Positions 7,454 through 15,224 of a DNA stretch of 39,766 nt are shown here, piece after piece; positions within the stretch are counted from its first letter, which is position 1, and the number at the start of each line of letters is the position of its first letter. The DNA is taken from assembly GCA_035480575.1 (NCBI GenBank), contig DATIHR010000032.1, forward strand, positions 1 through 39,766. The letters run 5' to 3'. The stretch comes from PMNU01 sp035480575 (GTDB lineage Bacteria > Patescibacteriota > Saccharimonadia > Saccharimonadales > UBA4665). The notes beneath the pieces are model-generated. The model worked only from the letters and a program-made list of their open reading frames with translations. It was not told the DNA's origin and made no database searches. A program made the translations under genes and the position numbers.

Positions 7454-8491
7454 TTAGGTAGCAGTCCGCCGGGAAAGAAGCTTTGGAAAAGGCGAGACTT
7501 GTATATGGCCGAAGCCGTGGGAGGTAAGCAATTTGGTATGTCGTTCGACAGCCATGGGGGGAACCCACAAGTTCGAATAAAACTCCAGAGGGACTGCTCC
7601 GGCTACCCTTTTTTCATTTTGCCAATGCCCGTTCTTGATTACGAGGCCTGCATCTTCCATAGGTTTCGTATTTTTAATGCCCCAGACCGCAGGTAACTCA
7701 AGACCTGCGTATGGGTCAAAAGCCTTCGTAAAAGGTTGAGTCTCGGTAACGCTGTCATCTGGCCAGAAAAATACATATTCGCCTCCGCTGGCTCGGCCGC
7801 GTTTATTTTCGCCTGACATTTTACTAAGATTCGCCCTTGCTCTAGCGTCGTCGCATGCAAGGGCCTTCATTTGGATTATTGCCGGAGTAATGTCGGTAAC
7901 AGTGCTATGTGTCAGTGCCATGCTCGAATATTCAGCGAGATCACCATCTCCTGCGAAGCAGAGATCACTTGCCATATGTACTCCAGTCATCGAATCGCCA
8001 TGTGATATGTCTAGCCCTCTAATGTCGTGGCGCAAGCCGAGCTCGGCAAGATAGGCTCGTCGTCCATCTTTGATTATTTTGTTCGAAAACATATTGTATG
8101 CCTCACCTTTACCGTCCAGGTCGAACATTTGTGCCAGCTCAATGCCGTTCCCTAAAGAAGGGGTGCCATAATACGCTTTATACAGAATAGTTATAGCCTC
8201 GCCTACTGCTCGCCATACTCGCTCGCGTTCATTAGGTATGTACGTATCGGGGCTAATATCCTTTGCCTGATGTTCTGCAAAACGTTCGACGATTTGCTCT
8301 TCTATATGTTCGATGCTCGGGGTAGTAGAGAAGTCGCACTCGGCTAGTGCTACGCTATCATATGTTTCGCCGGTTCGTGGTCCTTCTTTCCAGGTAACGA
8401 GGGCCTGGTCGTTCGTTACGTGAGACTGTAGATATGGTTCTAGGTTACGGTGTAGTATGTCATTTGAACCGCCGCCGGGAGTGTGTAACAT
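7454..8491 (-). CDS. Hypothetical protein, unknown function
   Basis: 345 residues, no signal peptide or membrane helix, no recognised catalytic signature. The N-terminus is MLHTPGGGSNDILHR. The middle has a DISHGDSMTGVHMASDLCFAGDGDL stretch; the C-terminal 60 residues are basic. No SD precedes the ATG; instead TTGCAA-17 bp-TATTAA ends 6 nt before it, so the mRNA may be leaderless. It lies 98 bp upstream of the propeller gene on the same strand, but that gene has its own promoter. Function unknown. Confidence 0.65.
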   Translation of the reverse strand: MLHTPGGGSNDILHRNLEPYLQSHVTNDQALVTWKEGPRTGETYDSVALAECDFSTTPSIEHIEEQIVERFAEHQAKDISPDTYIPNERERVWRAVGEAITILYKAYYGTPSLGNGIELAQMFDLDGKGEAYNMFSNKIIKDGRRAYLAELGLRHDIRGLDISHGDSMTGVHMASDLCFAGDGDLAEYSSMALTHSTVTDITPAIIQMKALACDDARARANLSKMSGENKRGRASGGEYVFFWPDDSVTETQPFTKAFDPYAGLELPAVWGIKNTKPMEDAGLVIKNGHWQNEKRVAGAVPLEFYSNLWVPPMAVERHTKLLTSHGFGHIQVSPFPKLLSRRTAT

Positions 8492-8579
8492 AGATAATTA
8501 ATAATATAATGCTAGTGTAGTTGCAAGTATGAGGACCATCGTGCACGCTATCGCAATTGAACCTATACATGCAGATAGG

Positions 8580-8891
8580 CTAACGATCGCCAAGGAGGGC
8601 AAGCGCTAACGCTACGCAATGCTTGCAAAAAATATCGTGATTTTTGGGGTTGCCAGTACAATGCCACGCCAGACCTTTTGGGGATACATATAACTGTGTA
8701 CGGCGGCGTGAGCCAGCTCCTTCAATAACCGTTCCATCCAGTCCCCCGACCCAGGCTTCTGCTGCAGCTGGCTCTTTATGTATAAGCTCCACTGCTCCCC
8801 GGTCACATATAGCCTTGCCATATGCAAAGTTAGAGGGCAGGGACAGGCGCTTTATTTCCTCTAGACTTAACAGGTCGCTTAAGTTTTGCAT
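8580..8891 (-). CDS. Small SWIM-type zinc-finger protein with altered CxC motif
   Basis: 103 residues. The layout is that of short SWIM proteins: an N-terminal helix, a FAYGKAICDRGAVELI segment, a beta region (EAWVGGLDGTVIEG), then WHCTGNPKNHDIFCKHCVALALAL. SWIM fingers use CxC-x(n)-CxH to bind zinc and are found in DNA-binding or SWI2/SNF2-associated proteins. Here CxH (CKH) is intact, but the first half reads Cys-Thr-Gly, so one zinc ligand is missing; a TGC to GGC change would explain it. There is no SD. It could be a decaying gene or a variant finger. The neighbouring DNA is AT-rich. Confidence 0.65.
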   Translation of the reverse strand: MQNLSDLLSLEEIKRLSLPSNFAYGKAICDRGAVELIHKEPAAAEAWVGGLDGTVIEGAGSRRRTQLYVSPKGLAWHCTGNPKNHDIFCKHCVALALALLGDR

Positions 8892-9011
8892 ATAAGCAAC
8901 TTAAAATTCGTCATACTGCAATTGTATCAGCAGAAAACTAAGCGTCGAAGTCTTATGCGTGGAGGCCCGGCGTGCATCTTATCACAACTGAAATTGAGTG
9001 CGGTACAGGTC

Positions 9012-9140
9012 TTAATATAGCTGACTGTGTGTACTAATGAAGCCAAAGATAATAATCGTATCACCCTGGGTAGTGTATAGTGCATGAACATCTCCAGTGA
9101 TGTCGATGCTTCTGTAGTCCAGATATTTGCAATATAACAC
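9012..9140 (-). CDS. Possible 42-aa small protein or gene fragment
   Basis: A reading frame starts with GTG at 9140, sharing one base with the TAG of the upstream hydrolase gene, and ends at TAA 9012-9014. Its sequence (YRSIDITGDVHALY, QGDTIIIFGFISTHSQLY) alternates polar and hydrophobic residues like real beta strands. No SD is visible. It may be a translationally coupled mini-gene or the remnant of a longer gene in this AT-rich stretch. Confidence 0.3.
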   Translation of the reverse strand: MLYCKYLDYRSIDITGDVHALYTTQGDTIIIFGFISTHSQLY

Positions 9141-9712
9141 TAGATAGCTTCTACTATGGCTGCAATGTAGTTTTTATCAGCCACGTTATGATCACTGCCA
9201 GCAGCTGTGATGAGCCTACTGTTTTTAATGGATGTATGTGCTACCTGAGATCTGTTTACAATAAGTGGGTACTTTGTAGCTTCTACCTCACCGACTATGA
9301 TAAGGGTTTTGCATGTGATAGTCTTTGCCAGCTTGTTGAAATCAAGAGCCCTGAAGGCATCGGCCCTCCTGTGGCCAATGGTGCGTAACCATGATTTTTT
9401 TATCTTGGGCATATCATCAGAAAAGTAGGGTGAGAATGAAAATAGCCATAATTCAGCAGGATTTCTCTTGGTAGCAGACATAAAAGCGGTCATTGAGCCA
9501 TATGAAAAGCCAGCCAAGATGGTCTCTTGGGGGTTATAATTGGCATAGATTTTGTCCAGCTCTTCCACCCAGTTGCTGATCACTGTTCTGCGCCAGTGTA
9601 TTGGCACAAACTTAACGGTGTAGCCTTTGCTCTCGATAGCTTTGATAGTACTTTTATAATCCCTTGTTTTTAGGTTTTCTTTGAAGCCAGGAACAAATAA
9701 TACAATCTTCAT
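9140..9712 (-). CDS. Alpha/beta hydrolase-fold protein
   Basis: 190 residues from the ATG at 9712 (MKIVLFVPGF); a TTG 21 nt further up is less likely. Features of the alpha/beta hydrolase fold: strand 1 KIVLFVPGF, nucleophile elbow GFSYGS with Ser70, late strand LIIVGEVEATKYP where a Glu may serve as the acid, and a C-terminal His in GSDHNVAD. The likely activity is an esterase or related hydrolase acting in the cytosol; the substrate is unknown. A -10 TATAGT lies 7 nt before the ATG with no SD, fitting a leaderless mRNA. Base composition is visibly AT-richer than the flanking genes, and the gene abuts the tRNA-Lys repeat cluster, so transfer is plausible. Confidence 0.75.
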   Translation of the reverse strand: MKIVLFVPGFKENLKTRDYKSTIKAIESKGYTVKFVPIHWRRTVISNWVEELDKIYANYNPQETILAGFSYGSMTAFMSATKRNPAELWLFSFSPYFSDDMPKIKKSWLRTIGHRRADAFRALDFNKLAKTITCKTLIIVGEVEATKYPLIVNRSQVAHTSIKNSRLITAAGSDHNVADKNYIAAIVEAI

Positions 9713-9919
9713 GGATGTAACTATAGCAAACAAAAGGACCCCTTATACTGAGAGGTTTATGATGTTTGGAGGGCCAGGAGGGACTAGCGTATCTTGGCTG
9801 ATGCGTCGAGCTCATATTGTTTTAGGCGGGACGCTTCGCTCGTGACTACAAAAACATCCACTGGATGTTTTCGCCCATCGACATTCCATGTCGATGGTTC
9901 AAGTCCCTCTGACCTTGCC

Positions 9920-9956
9920 ATATAAAAAGCCCTACCTGCGGTAGGACCTTTTATAT
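9920..9956. terminator. Hairpin between tRNA fragments
   Basis: 17-bp arms with two mismatches and a 3-nt loop, A/T-rich outer part and C/G-rich inner part. Same design and position as the tRNA-Lys terminator at 10103-10141, but flanked here only by tRNA remnants. Confidence 0.6.
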
Positions 9957-10102
9957 GGAGGGCCAGGAGGGACAGCATTTTAAGGCCCCTGCGGGTCCAT
10001 CGCTCGCTCACGGCTAAAGCCTACCGCTCGGCCAAGCAAGGAAAACTCACACTGCCACTGGCAGTGTTCGACCCTGCGGGTTCAAGTTCATTCTAATCAA
10101 CC

Positions 10103-10141
10103 AAAATAAAATACCCTAGACGAGCTAGGGTATTTTATTTT
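10103..10141 (-). terminator. Terminator hairpin of tRNA-Lys
   Basis: Perfect 17-bp stem (10103-10119 with 10125-10141) and a 5-nt loop; A/T-rich outer half gives a T-rich end on either strand. Its right edge is the last A of the tRNA CCA end. Confidence 0.8.
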
Positions 10142-10217
10142 GGAGGGCCAGGAGGGACTTGAACCCTCGACATTCTGCTTAAGAGGCAGACGCTCTAACC
10201 AGCTGAGCTACTGGCCC
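10141..10217 (-). tRNA. tRNA-Lys(CTT)
   Basis: 77 nt with encoded CCA. Acceptor GGGCCAG pairs with CTGGCCC; D-arm AGCTCAGCTGGTTAGAGC; anticodon stem TCTGC/GCAGA with loop CTCTTAA, so the anticodon is CTT; T-loop in GGTTCAAGTCC. The discriminator base is T, unusual for lysine tRNA. The 3' and 5' ends are duplicated nearby. Confidence 0.95.
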
Positions 10218-10268
10218 GTAATTGTATTGAAGGTATAAGGTGCGGCGCGTATATCCAGCTTTGTGTCG

Positions 10269-10335
10269 GCTGGTTAGAGCGCTTCGCTCATAATTATTTT
10301 TGCAGCAAGCAGCGCCAGCTGAGCTACTGGCCCGT
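10269..10335. repeat. Duplicated 5' end of tRNA-Lys plus inverted D-arm fragment
   Basis: Positions 10315-10335 repeat 10199-10219 exactly over 21 bp; on the minus strand both are the first part of tRNA-Lys (GGGCCAGTAGCTCAGCTGG). Between them, GGCTGGTTAGAGCG at 10269-10282 is a D-arm segment in the opposite orientation. The segment cannot fold as a full tRNA, so it is a remnant. Confidence 0.7.
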
Positions 10336-10467
10336 GATAGTACGTAATGTGTAAACGGACTACGTTATTCTAGCAAATTACCCCTGTTTTTGCAATATGA
10401 GGGCTTTGCCATGGTACGACTCATTACTATACTAATGCTTATATATTAAGCAAAACGAAAGGTTCTT

Positions 10468-10887
10468 ATGCTAAAGCTGCTTGCAACGTTCGCACAAACA
10501 TATACGTACAATACTGATGTTTCCAATACTGCAGAGGGCGGGATAGGGGTGGTCGCCGGGCTAATTGGTATTGGCGTTACGATTTTTCTGCTGGCGGCAA
10601 TGTGGAAGGTGTACACGAAAGCTAAACAGCCAGGTTGGGCATCGCTAGTGCCTATTTATAATGCACTTATCGAGCTTAAAATTGTCGGCCGACCCTGGTG
10701 GTGGTTGCTGTTGATGCTTATTCCGGTTGTCAATATTGTTATTGCTGTTATTGTGCTGAACGATTTATCTAAGTCATTCGGCAAGGACGTAGCCTTTACG
10801 GTACTCCTGTTCTTCTTGCCTTTTATCGGCCTGCCAATTTTGGCGTGGGGGAATGCTGAATACAAAGGTCCGTCCGCAGCCAACTAG
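10468..10887 (+). CDS. DUF5684-like small membrane protein
   Basis: 139 residues with three hydrophobic helices (about 25-45, 70-92, 102-122). The order KAKQPGWASLVPIYN, then VGRPWWWLLLMLIPVVNI, then LNDLSKSFGKDVAF and WGNAEYKGP is that of DUF5684/signal-peptidase-associated membrane proteins common in CPR and Firmicutes. Function not known. GAAAGG lies 5 nt before the ATG; candidate -10 TATATT near 10441. Its TAG lies within a CTAG that also holds the stop of the opposite gene. Confidence 0.8.
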   Translation: MLKLLATFAQTYTYNTDVSNTAEGGIGVVAGLIGIGVTIFLLAAMWKVYTKAKQPGWASLVPIYNALIELKIVGRPWWWLLLMLIPVVNIVIAVIVLNDLSKSFGKDVAFTVLLFFLPFIGLPILAWGNAEYKGPSAAN

Positions 10888-12059
10888 TGTATTCCCTGGC
10901 TTGTCTGGTAGGCTCGAATAGCACTGCGTAGTGCTGTGTCTTTTGTGCGTTGTAAACCATTTTCGTGTATGCCTTCTGGGGTTGTATCGGGGCGGGGTGA
11001 GGTCAGTCGGGGCCAATACATGTCTTGCAGCGCACTAGCAATTGTTTCTGGTTGGTCAAGCAGCTCTTGGGCAGTTTGTGCGTATCGCCGCCGGTGCGCA
11101 GGGCTTGTCGCAACAAGCCGCCGGCGTTCTAATAAATCGCTAATAGGTTCAACATATTCTGGTCGTAATTGGGCAAGAAGATGTACGAGCGGATCAAAGC
11201 GGTCAACGGGGATCGGTTGAATACACTGGTCGAGTGAACTTCTTTGTATTTCCTTTAGGAGCTTGGCCCAAATGTCTTGTGGGGATAGCTTTGTATCTGG
11301 GTAGAGCGATACTGATGCGTCCAAAAGCGTTTGGCCATCCACCTCTGTTACGCCGTTGCTCTTTAGCCTTTTGGCCGCTTCGGCGAGTGGGCGCAGGCGA
11401 GGGGCCAGCTGCAGCTTGGGCGGTGGCTCCGGCAATGCAAAGCGCCTATATGCTGGGTCGTAGCGGTCGGTAAGGGTTATGACACCGTGGGTGCTGAGTA
11501 CGCTTATAGCCTTCTTGCCTGCAGATTTGTCTACCCGCATGCTGTTGTAGAGTTCGTCCGCGGTATTAGTATAGTCTGGTTGCTGCAGCAGGTTTTCGTA
11601 CATAAGGATGCGGCTCGGTGTACCCGGTATTCGGCGTGGCTGGACCTGCTGTTTTAGGAGCGTTGCCACTGGCGTTCCTTGTGCTGCTGGTGGCAAAAAC
11701 GCTCCGGCGGTCGCTAGCCCTAAGGATTTTCCGCGTTTTGTCAGGCGAATTGCCTGGACGGATTCTCTGGACATACCTTTTTTTGTGCCCTTTTCAACGA
11801 TGGTATCAGGCAGCAGCGTTGCGGCGCAGTACTTCTCTATTGTCGTGTCGTCTCCTTCCCATGTGGGAACGCCTCCTTGCAACGCTATAATTCTATCTTT
11901 TAGTTCGTACTTGGTGGTGAACTCATCTGGCGTAAGGCTTAAGGCAAGCAATGTGACCATTTTGCCCACGCTGTGGCTTAGGCGGTCAATCGCGAAGTAT
12001 TCGTTCGAAAGTGTGTTATTGGGGCGTGCGGCAATGCGTTCTGCTGTTTGTGTGCTCAT
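10884..12059 (-). CDS. Hypothetical helical protein, possible winged-helix segments
   Basis: 391 residues from the ATG at 12059, chosen for the SD CAGGAGA 5 nt upstream. Mostly helical and charged, no signal peptide. Two parts look like helix-turn-helix/winged-helix units: SLTPDEFTTKYELKDRIIAL with RESVQAIRLTKRGKSLGLA (about 40-115), and NTADELYNSMRVDKSAGKKAISVLSTHGVITL (about 165-200). A regulator or DNA-binding role is a guess from fold-like patterns. Its stop shares the CTAG at 10884-10887 with the convergent membrane gene. Confidence 0.65.
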   Translation of the reverse strand: MSTQTAERIAARPNNTLSNEYFAIDRLSHSVGKMVTLLALSLTPDEFTTKYELKDRIIALQGGVPTWEGDDTTIEKYCAATLLPDTIVEKGTKKGMSRESVQAIRLTKRGKSLGLATAGAFLPPAAQGTPVATLLKQQVQPRRIPGTPSRILMYENLLQQPDYTNTADELYNSMRVDKSAGKKAISVLSTHGVITLTDRYDPAYRRFALPEPPPKLQLAPRLRPLAEAAKRLKSNGVTEVDGQTLLDASVSLYPDTKLSPQDIWAKLLKEIQRSSLDQCIQPIPVDRFDPLVHLLAQLRPEYVEPISDLLERRRLVATSPAHRRRYAQTAQELLDQPETIASALQDMYWPRLTSPRPDTTPEGIHENGLQRTKDTALRSAIRAYQTSQGIH

Positions 12060-12097
12060 GTGTCTCCTGGCAATCCTACATGCTACCACATATAACC

Positions 12098-12106
12098 TGT
12101 TATAAT
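12098..12106 (+). promoter_or_regulatory. Extended -10 promoter of folD, leaderless
   Basis: TGTTATAAT is a perfect extended -10. It ends 9 nt before the ATG at 12116, so the transcript would start at or within a few bases of the start codon. There is no SD. Confidence 0.7.
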
Positions 12107-12115
12107 CCCGTTTAT

Positions 12116-12928
12116 ATGAAGCTATTAAACGGCAAAGAGCTGGCCGAATTTATTAAGGAGCGCCAGGCAAAGGAAGTGCGGGCGTTGCGCCAAGCATTGC
12201 AGGTGCAGCCCAAACTGGCCATTGTCGTGACAATAGACCACCCAACCATTAACGTGTATATGCGTATGAAGCAAGCGTATGGCGCGGATATTTTGATAGA
12301 TGTCGATGTACATCGGGTATCCCAAGACGACGCCCCAGCGCTGATTAAAAAGCTGAACACAGACGATAGCGTGCACGGAATTATTGTGCAATTGCCCCTA
12401 GAACGCCCCGAGGAAACCGATACCATTGTTAACTTGGTAGCGCCCGAAAAAGATGTAGACGCCCTTGGCAAAAAAGCAGCCTTTGACCCAGCAACGCCGA
12501 TGGCTATTTTGTGGCTGCTGGCCGGTTACAATGTAGATTTTGCAGGCAAACGCGTGCTGCTGGTGGGCCGCGGCAAGTTGGTGGGCGCGCCACTAGAGCG
12601 CATGCTGCAAGCATCTGGTGTAGATGTACATGTTGCCGACCGCGAAACCAAAGACCTCGCCGCAGAAACAGTGCAAGCAGATATTATCGTTACTGCTACA
12701 GGCAGCCCGGCTATTTTGTTCCCCGATATGATCAAGCAGGGCGCTGTGGTTGTAGATGCAGGTGTTGCCGGCGAAGAAGGTAAAACCGTGGGCGACCTCG
12801 CGCCCGAGGTGTACGAACGCGATGATCTAACCCTCACGCCCAAAAGAGGCGGTGTTGGCCCGCTAACGGTGTGTTCCTTGTTCGAAAACGTTATTCGCGC
12901 TGCTCGCCAAAGTGCTAGCAGTAAATAG
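12116..12928 (+). CDS. folD: Bifunctional methylenetetrahydrofolate dehydrogenase/cyclohydrolase
   Basis: 270 residues, slightly shorter than the usual 280-300. It interconverts 5,10-methylene-THF, methenyl-THF and 10-formyl-THF in the cytosol using NAD(P). Conserved features: Tyr48 and Lys52 (VYMRMKQA) of the active site, Gln92 in IIVQLPL, PEKDVDAL (usual PxKDVDG with the Gly changed to Ala), the Rossmann VGRGKLVGAPL, and GGVGPLTV at the C-terminus. The folate-site Tyr, Lys and Gln are kept. The ATG at 12116 is used because an extended -10 ends 9 nt upstream; longer frames lack initiation signals. A second, more divergent folD copy follows 36 bp downstream. Confidence 0.92.
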   Translation: MKLLNGKELAEFIKERQAKEVRALRQALQVQPKLAIVVTIDHPTINVYMRMKQAYGADILIDVDVHRVSQDDAPALIKKLNTDDSVHGIIVQLPLERPEETDTIVNLVAPEKDVDALGKKAAFDPATPMAILWLLAGYNVDFAGKRVLLVGRGKLVGAPLERMLQASGVDVHVADRETKDLAAETVQADIIVTATGSPAILFPDMIKQGAVVVDAGVAGEEGKTVGDLAPEVYERDDLTLTPKRGGVGPLTVCSLFENVIRAARQSASSK

Positions 12929-12958
12929 TTGCTTAACACGTAAAGTCTTAGGTATAGT
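12929..12958 (+). promoter_or_regulatory. Promoter of the second folD, leaderless
   Basis: TTGCTT (12929-12934), 18 bp, TATAGT (12953-12958), then 6 nt to the ATG at 12965. It overlaps the intergenic gap only, so the second copy can be transcribed independently. Confidence 0.6.
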
Positions 12959-12964
12959 ACGGGT

Positions 12965-13930
12965 ATGACAGACCTGTTGGCTCCGCCGGCCGGGCGGTAC
13001 GAGAGTAGTTGCATAGTCGACAATCTTGTAGTGCAGCAACGGGCCGCGGTCGCCGAACTTGTAGAGAGCGGCGTTATACCGCACCTTGGCATTATATTGC
13101 CGGCGTATCAGGATGGCAGCGTGCATGGACCCTCACAGAAGTATGTAGGGCGCAAAAGAGCGCACGGCGAGGCAATAGGCGCTAAAAGCACAGTAGTCAC
13201 TGTTGGCAGGTATGCGGTCAGTACGGGCATTGAAGAATTTAATGACGATAGCGCCGTGCACGGACTTATAGTGCAGCTGCCGCTGCCATCGTACCCAAAC
13301 GAACTACCAGAGCTGCTTGCACAGCGCACGCAGTCCCGCCTAAAGCTTATTGACCCCGCAAAGGATGTCGATGCCCTGCGCCCGCGTGATCCAAACACGC
13401 CATTCGACGAAAAAGCGGAGTATGCCGCGGCTACTCCCGCGGCGGTTATGCGTATGCTGGACGAACAACAAACGGTCCCGTTAGAGCCTGGCTCGCGCGT
13501 ACTTGTTAACGGTGCCGCCGGCTTTTTGGTTGGGCGGCACATGGCGCCGCTACTACGGGCGCGCGGTATTACGCCACTAACGCACGATAAGTCGCACTAT
13601 TCGTATGACGTATCGCAAGCAGAATTGGCAGCTGACCTACGTGATAAGATTACCGAGGCCGACATTGTTGTTTCGTGTGTCGGCCAGCCGGGTATGATAA
13701 CCCCGGCCATGCTGCCAAAAAAACGCCCAATGGTTATTATTGATGCTGGTCTAAAGAGTGTGAAGGGTCAGCTACGCGGCGATCTTGACCCGGCGGTCGA
13801 AACTGCCCGCCCGGATATTTTGTACACGCCTCCCATAAACGGCGTTGGTCCGTTAACTGTCACGGAGCTATGGCAAAACCTTATACGTGCTGCACGCAGG
13901 GCTAATGGCGCATATAATCTTGCCGCCTAG
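12965..13930 (+). CDS. Divergent FolD paralogue
   Basis: 321 residues, longer than the first copy because of insertions around residues 40-60 and 110-160. FolD features are present: Tyr60/Lys64 (KYVGRKRAHG), GLIVQLPLP, DPAKDVDALRP and NGVGPLTV. The cofactor loop differs: the usual GRSxxVGxP reads NGAAGFLVGRHM, which may change NAD(P) preference or remove dehydrogenase activity while leaving the cyclohydrolase site. The gene has its own leaderless promoter. It is annotated as FolD-like; assignment to the family is secure, the retained reaction is not. Confidence 0.85.
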   Translation: MTDLLAPPAGRYESSCIVDNLVVQQRAAVAELVESGVIPHLGIILPAYQDGSVHGPSQKYVGRKRAHGEAIGAKSTVVTVGRYAVSTGIEEFNDDSAVHGLIVQLPLPSYPNELPELLAQRTQSRLKLIDPAKDVDALRPRDPNTPFDEKAEYAAATPAAVMRMLDEQQTVPLEPGSRVLVNGAAGFLVGRHMAPLLRARGITPLTHDKSHYSYDVSQAELAADLRDKITEADIVVSCVGQPGMITPAMLPKKRPMVIIDAGLKSVKGQLRGDLDPAVETARPDILYTPPINGVGPLTVTELWQNLIRAARRANGAYNLAA

Positions 13931-13931
13931 G

Positions 13932-15224
13932 CTAGCGTGCCTGAAATGCTTGCGTAAATAGTGTGTATATTTCCGGCGGCATTTCGTGGCTACCGAGCGC
14001 CTTGTAGTCGTAACTTTCGGGGATGTCAAAGGTGTATGTTTTGTCGAGTTCAGGATAATGTTGGGCAGCTAGCCGCATGGCACTGCGCGATTCTTTAATG
14101 TCGCCTACGCAGTCGAGTGGCTTATCGCCCGCTATGCCCAGTAGCTTACGATAGGTGGGCACAAGCGCCGGGTCGCGCAGCAAGTTTTTACCGCCCCAAA
14201 TAGCTTGCACTTGTTCGGGTGGCAAAAATGGTGTGAGCGCCATATATATAAAGGCGCACTTACTACACTCGCCGCACCAGCTCATACGGTCGCTGGTGTG
14301 CACAAACGCCCGGTTGCACGAGCTAAACACGTCTTTGTATTTGTTGTACGCTGATACGCTAAATAGCTCGGCAATGCGTACTTCGCTGAGGGGACGTAGG
14401 AACGAATAGTATCGCACCCTATCGCCAAGTGTATGGGCAAGGTACTGCTGGTAATCCCGTTCGAATTCTTGTGTTTTAGAATATTGATGATTAATAGAAA
14501 CGCCCTCGTACATAAGCGTTTCTTCGTTGGCAGACTGTTCGTTGCTCATAACAACATCTTGCTTGCCGGCAAGTATGGCGACTACGGTGCCGACGCAGGC
14601 AAAAATGGCGGATATTGGTACGTGGCCATTGAGTGCGCCTTGTTGGTTGAGCGTAATCATTTGCCGGTCCCATTCGCGGTCGACCCAGCAGTGGGGCAGT
14701 CCAATACGTTCTACAAGTGGCGTTAGCTGGGGTTTGTGGCCGAGACTCCAGGTGGTAACGTCTGCCTTGTCCCGCAGCGCTTCTATGGTAACCAGCGAAT
14801 CTTTGCCGCCGCCTACGGCTACTAGCATCCCTTCGCCTTGGGACTGTGCTGACGGCGACGCTACTTGTTTGGTGGTTGCTGGGAAGGTAACCGGCGTGTG
14901 CGGGTCCAGCTTGTTAACAAACCAAAACTCGCCCAGCCCCCGCTGGTACGTTTTGCTAAAAAACGCTGCTTGTTGCTCGTCTAGCTCGCCTTTTTTAATA
15001 ACAATTTCCGGCGGAATGTACATTTTGTAGTACGACACGCCGGCCATAAAAAACAGCGCTTGCAAGGCGCGGTCCAGCGTTTGCGGGTCGTACTGTACAT
15101 AGTCGAAGTCGAACTTGTACGTTTCGGTTAAGCGCAGCTGGCCATCAAACGAATAGTGCAGCGTTAACGTTTGCGTCGTCTCGTCAAATTGGTAATTTTC
15201 AAAAATAAATTGTGTGTATGTCAT
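13932..15224 (-). CDS. murL: UDP-MurNAc-L-Ala-L-Glu epimerase (MurL-like)
   Basis: 430 residues. MurL, described in Xanthomonas, epimerises the terminal L-Glu of UDP-MurNAc-L-Ala-L-Glu to D-Glu, replacing glutamate racemase plus classical MurD specificity. Visible features: a PP-loop-like GMLVAVGGGKDSLVTIEAL (about 132-150), MSNEQSANEE (about 225), and a Cys cluster MSWCGECSKCAFIYMALTPF (about 315-335), all typical of that family. The start ATG overlaps the stop of the upstream murD gene by 4 bp (ATGA), implying translational coupling. The pairing with a MurD-type ligase is the strongest functional argument. It ends 1 bp from the convergent folD paralogue. Confidence 0.85.
   Translation of the reverse strand: MTYTQFIFENYQFDETTQTLTLHYSFDGQLRLTETYKFDFDYVQYDPQTLDRALQALFFMAGVSYYKMYIPPEIVIKKGELDEQQAAFFSKTYQRGLGEFWFVNKLDPHTPVTFPATTKQVASPSAQSQGEGMLVAVGGGKDSLVTIEALRDKADVTTWSLGHKPQLTPLVERIGLPHCWVDREWDRQMITLNQQGALNGHVPISAIFACVGTVVAILAGKQDVVMSNEQSANEETLMYEGVSINHQYSKTQEFERDYQQYLAHTLGDRVRYYSFLRPLSEVRIAELFSVSAYNKYKDVFSSCNRAFVHTSDRMSWCGECSKCAFIYMALTPFLPPEQVQAIWGGKNLLRDPALVPTYRKLLGIAGDKPLDCVGDIKESRSAMRLAAQHYPELDKTYTFDIPESYDYKALGSHEMPPEIYTLFTQAFQAR

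Larger units (their letters stand above)
9767..10158. repeat. tRNA-derived repeat cluster next to tRNA-Lys
   Basis: TGGAGGGCCAGGAGGGAC, the 3' end of tRNA-Lys including CCA, occurs three times: 9767-9784, 9956-9973, and within the intact tRNA at 10141-10158 (spacings 189 and 185 bp). The second and third copies are each abutted on the left by a hairpin with 17-bp arms, and left of that by a plus-strand tRNA 3' end: GGTTCAAGTCCCTC...GCCA at 9896-9920 and GGTTCAAGTTCATT...ACCA at 10079-10103. A D-arm-like GGCCGAGCGGTAGGC also appears on the minus strand near 10015-10035. The copies look like decayed convergent tRNA genes or duplicated attachment-site cores. Confidence 0.75.

Noticed and set aside
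8530..8610. 26-codon plus-strand frame MRTIVHAIAIEPIH
   Set aside because: No SD, runs into the 3' end of the SWIM gene, no sign of conservation visible.
9027..9077. Short plus-strand frame MKPKIIIVSPWVVY resembling a glycosyltransferase start
   Set aside because: It stops after 16 codons and has no SD; at most a relic.
9784..10011. Minus-strand frame reading MARSEGLEPSTW
   Set aside because: It runs through tRNA-derived fragments and hairpins; GLEPST-type peptides commonly arise from reading antisense to a tRNA T-arm.
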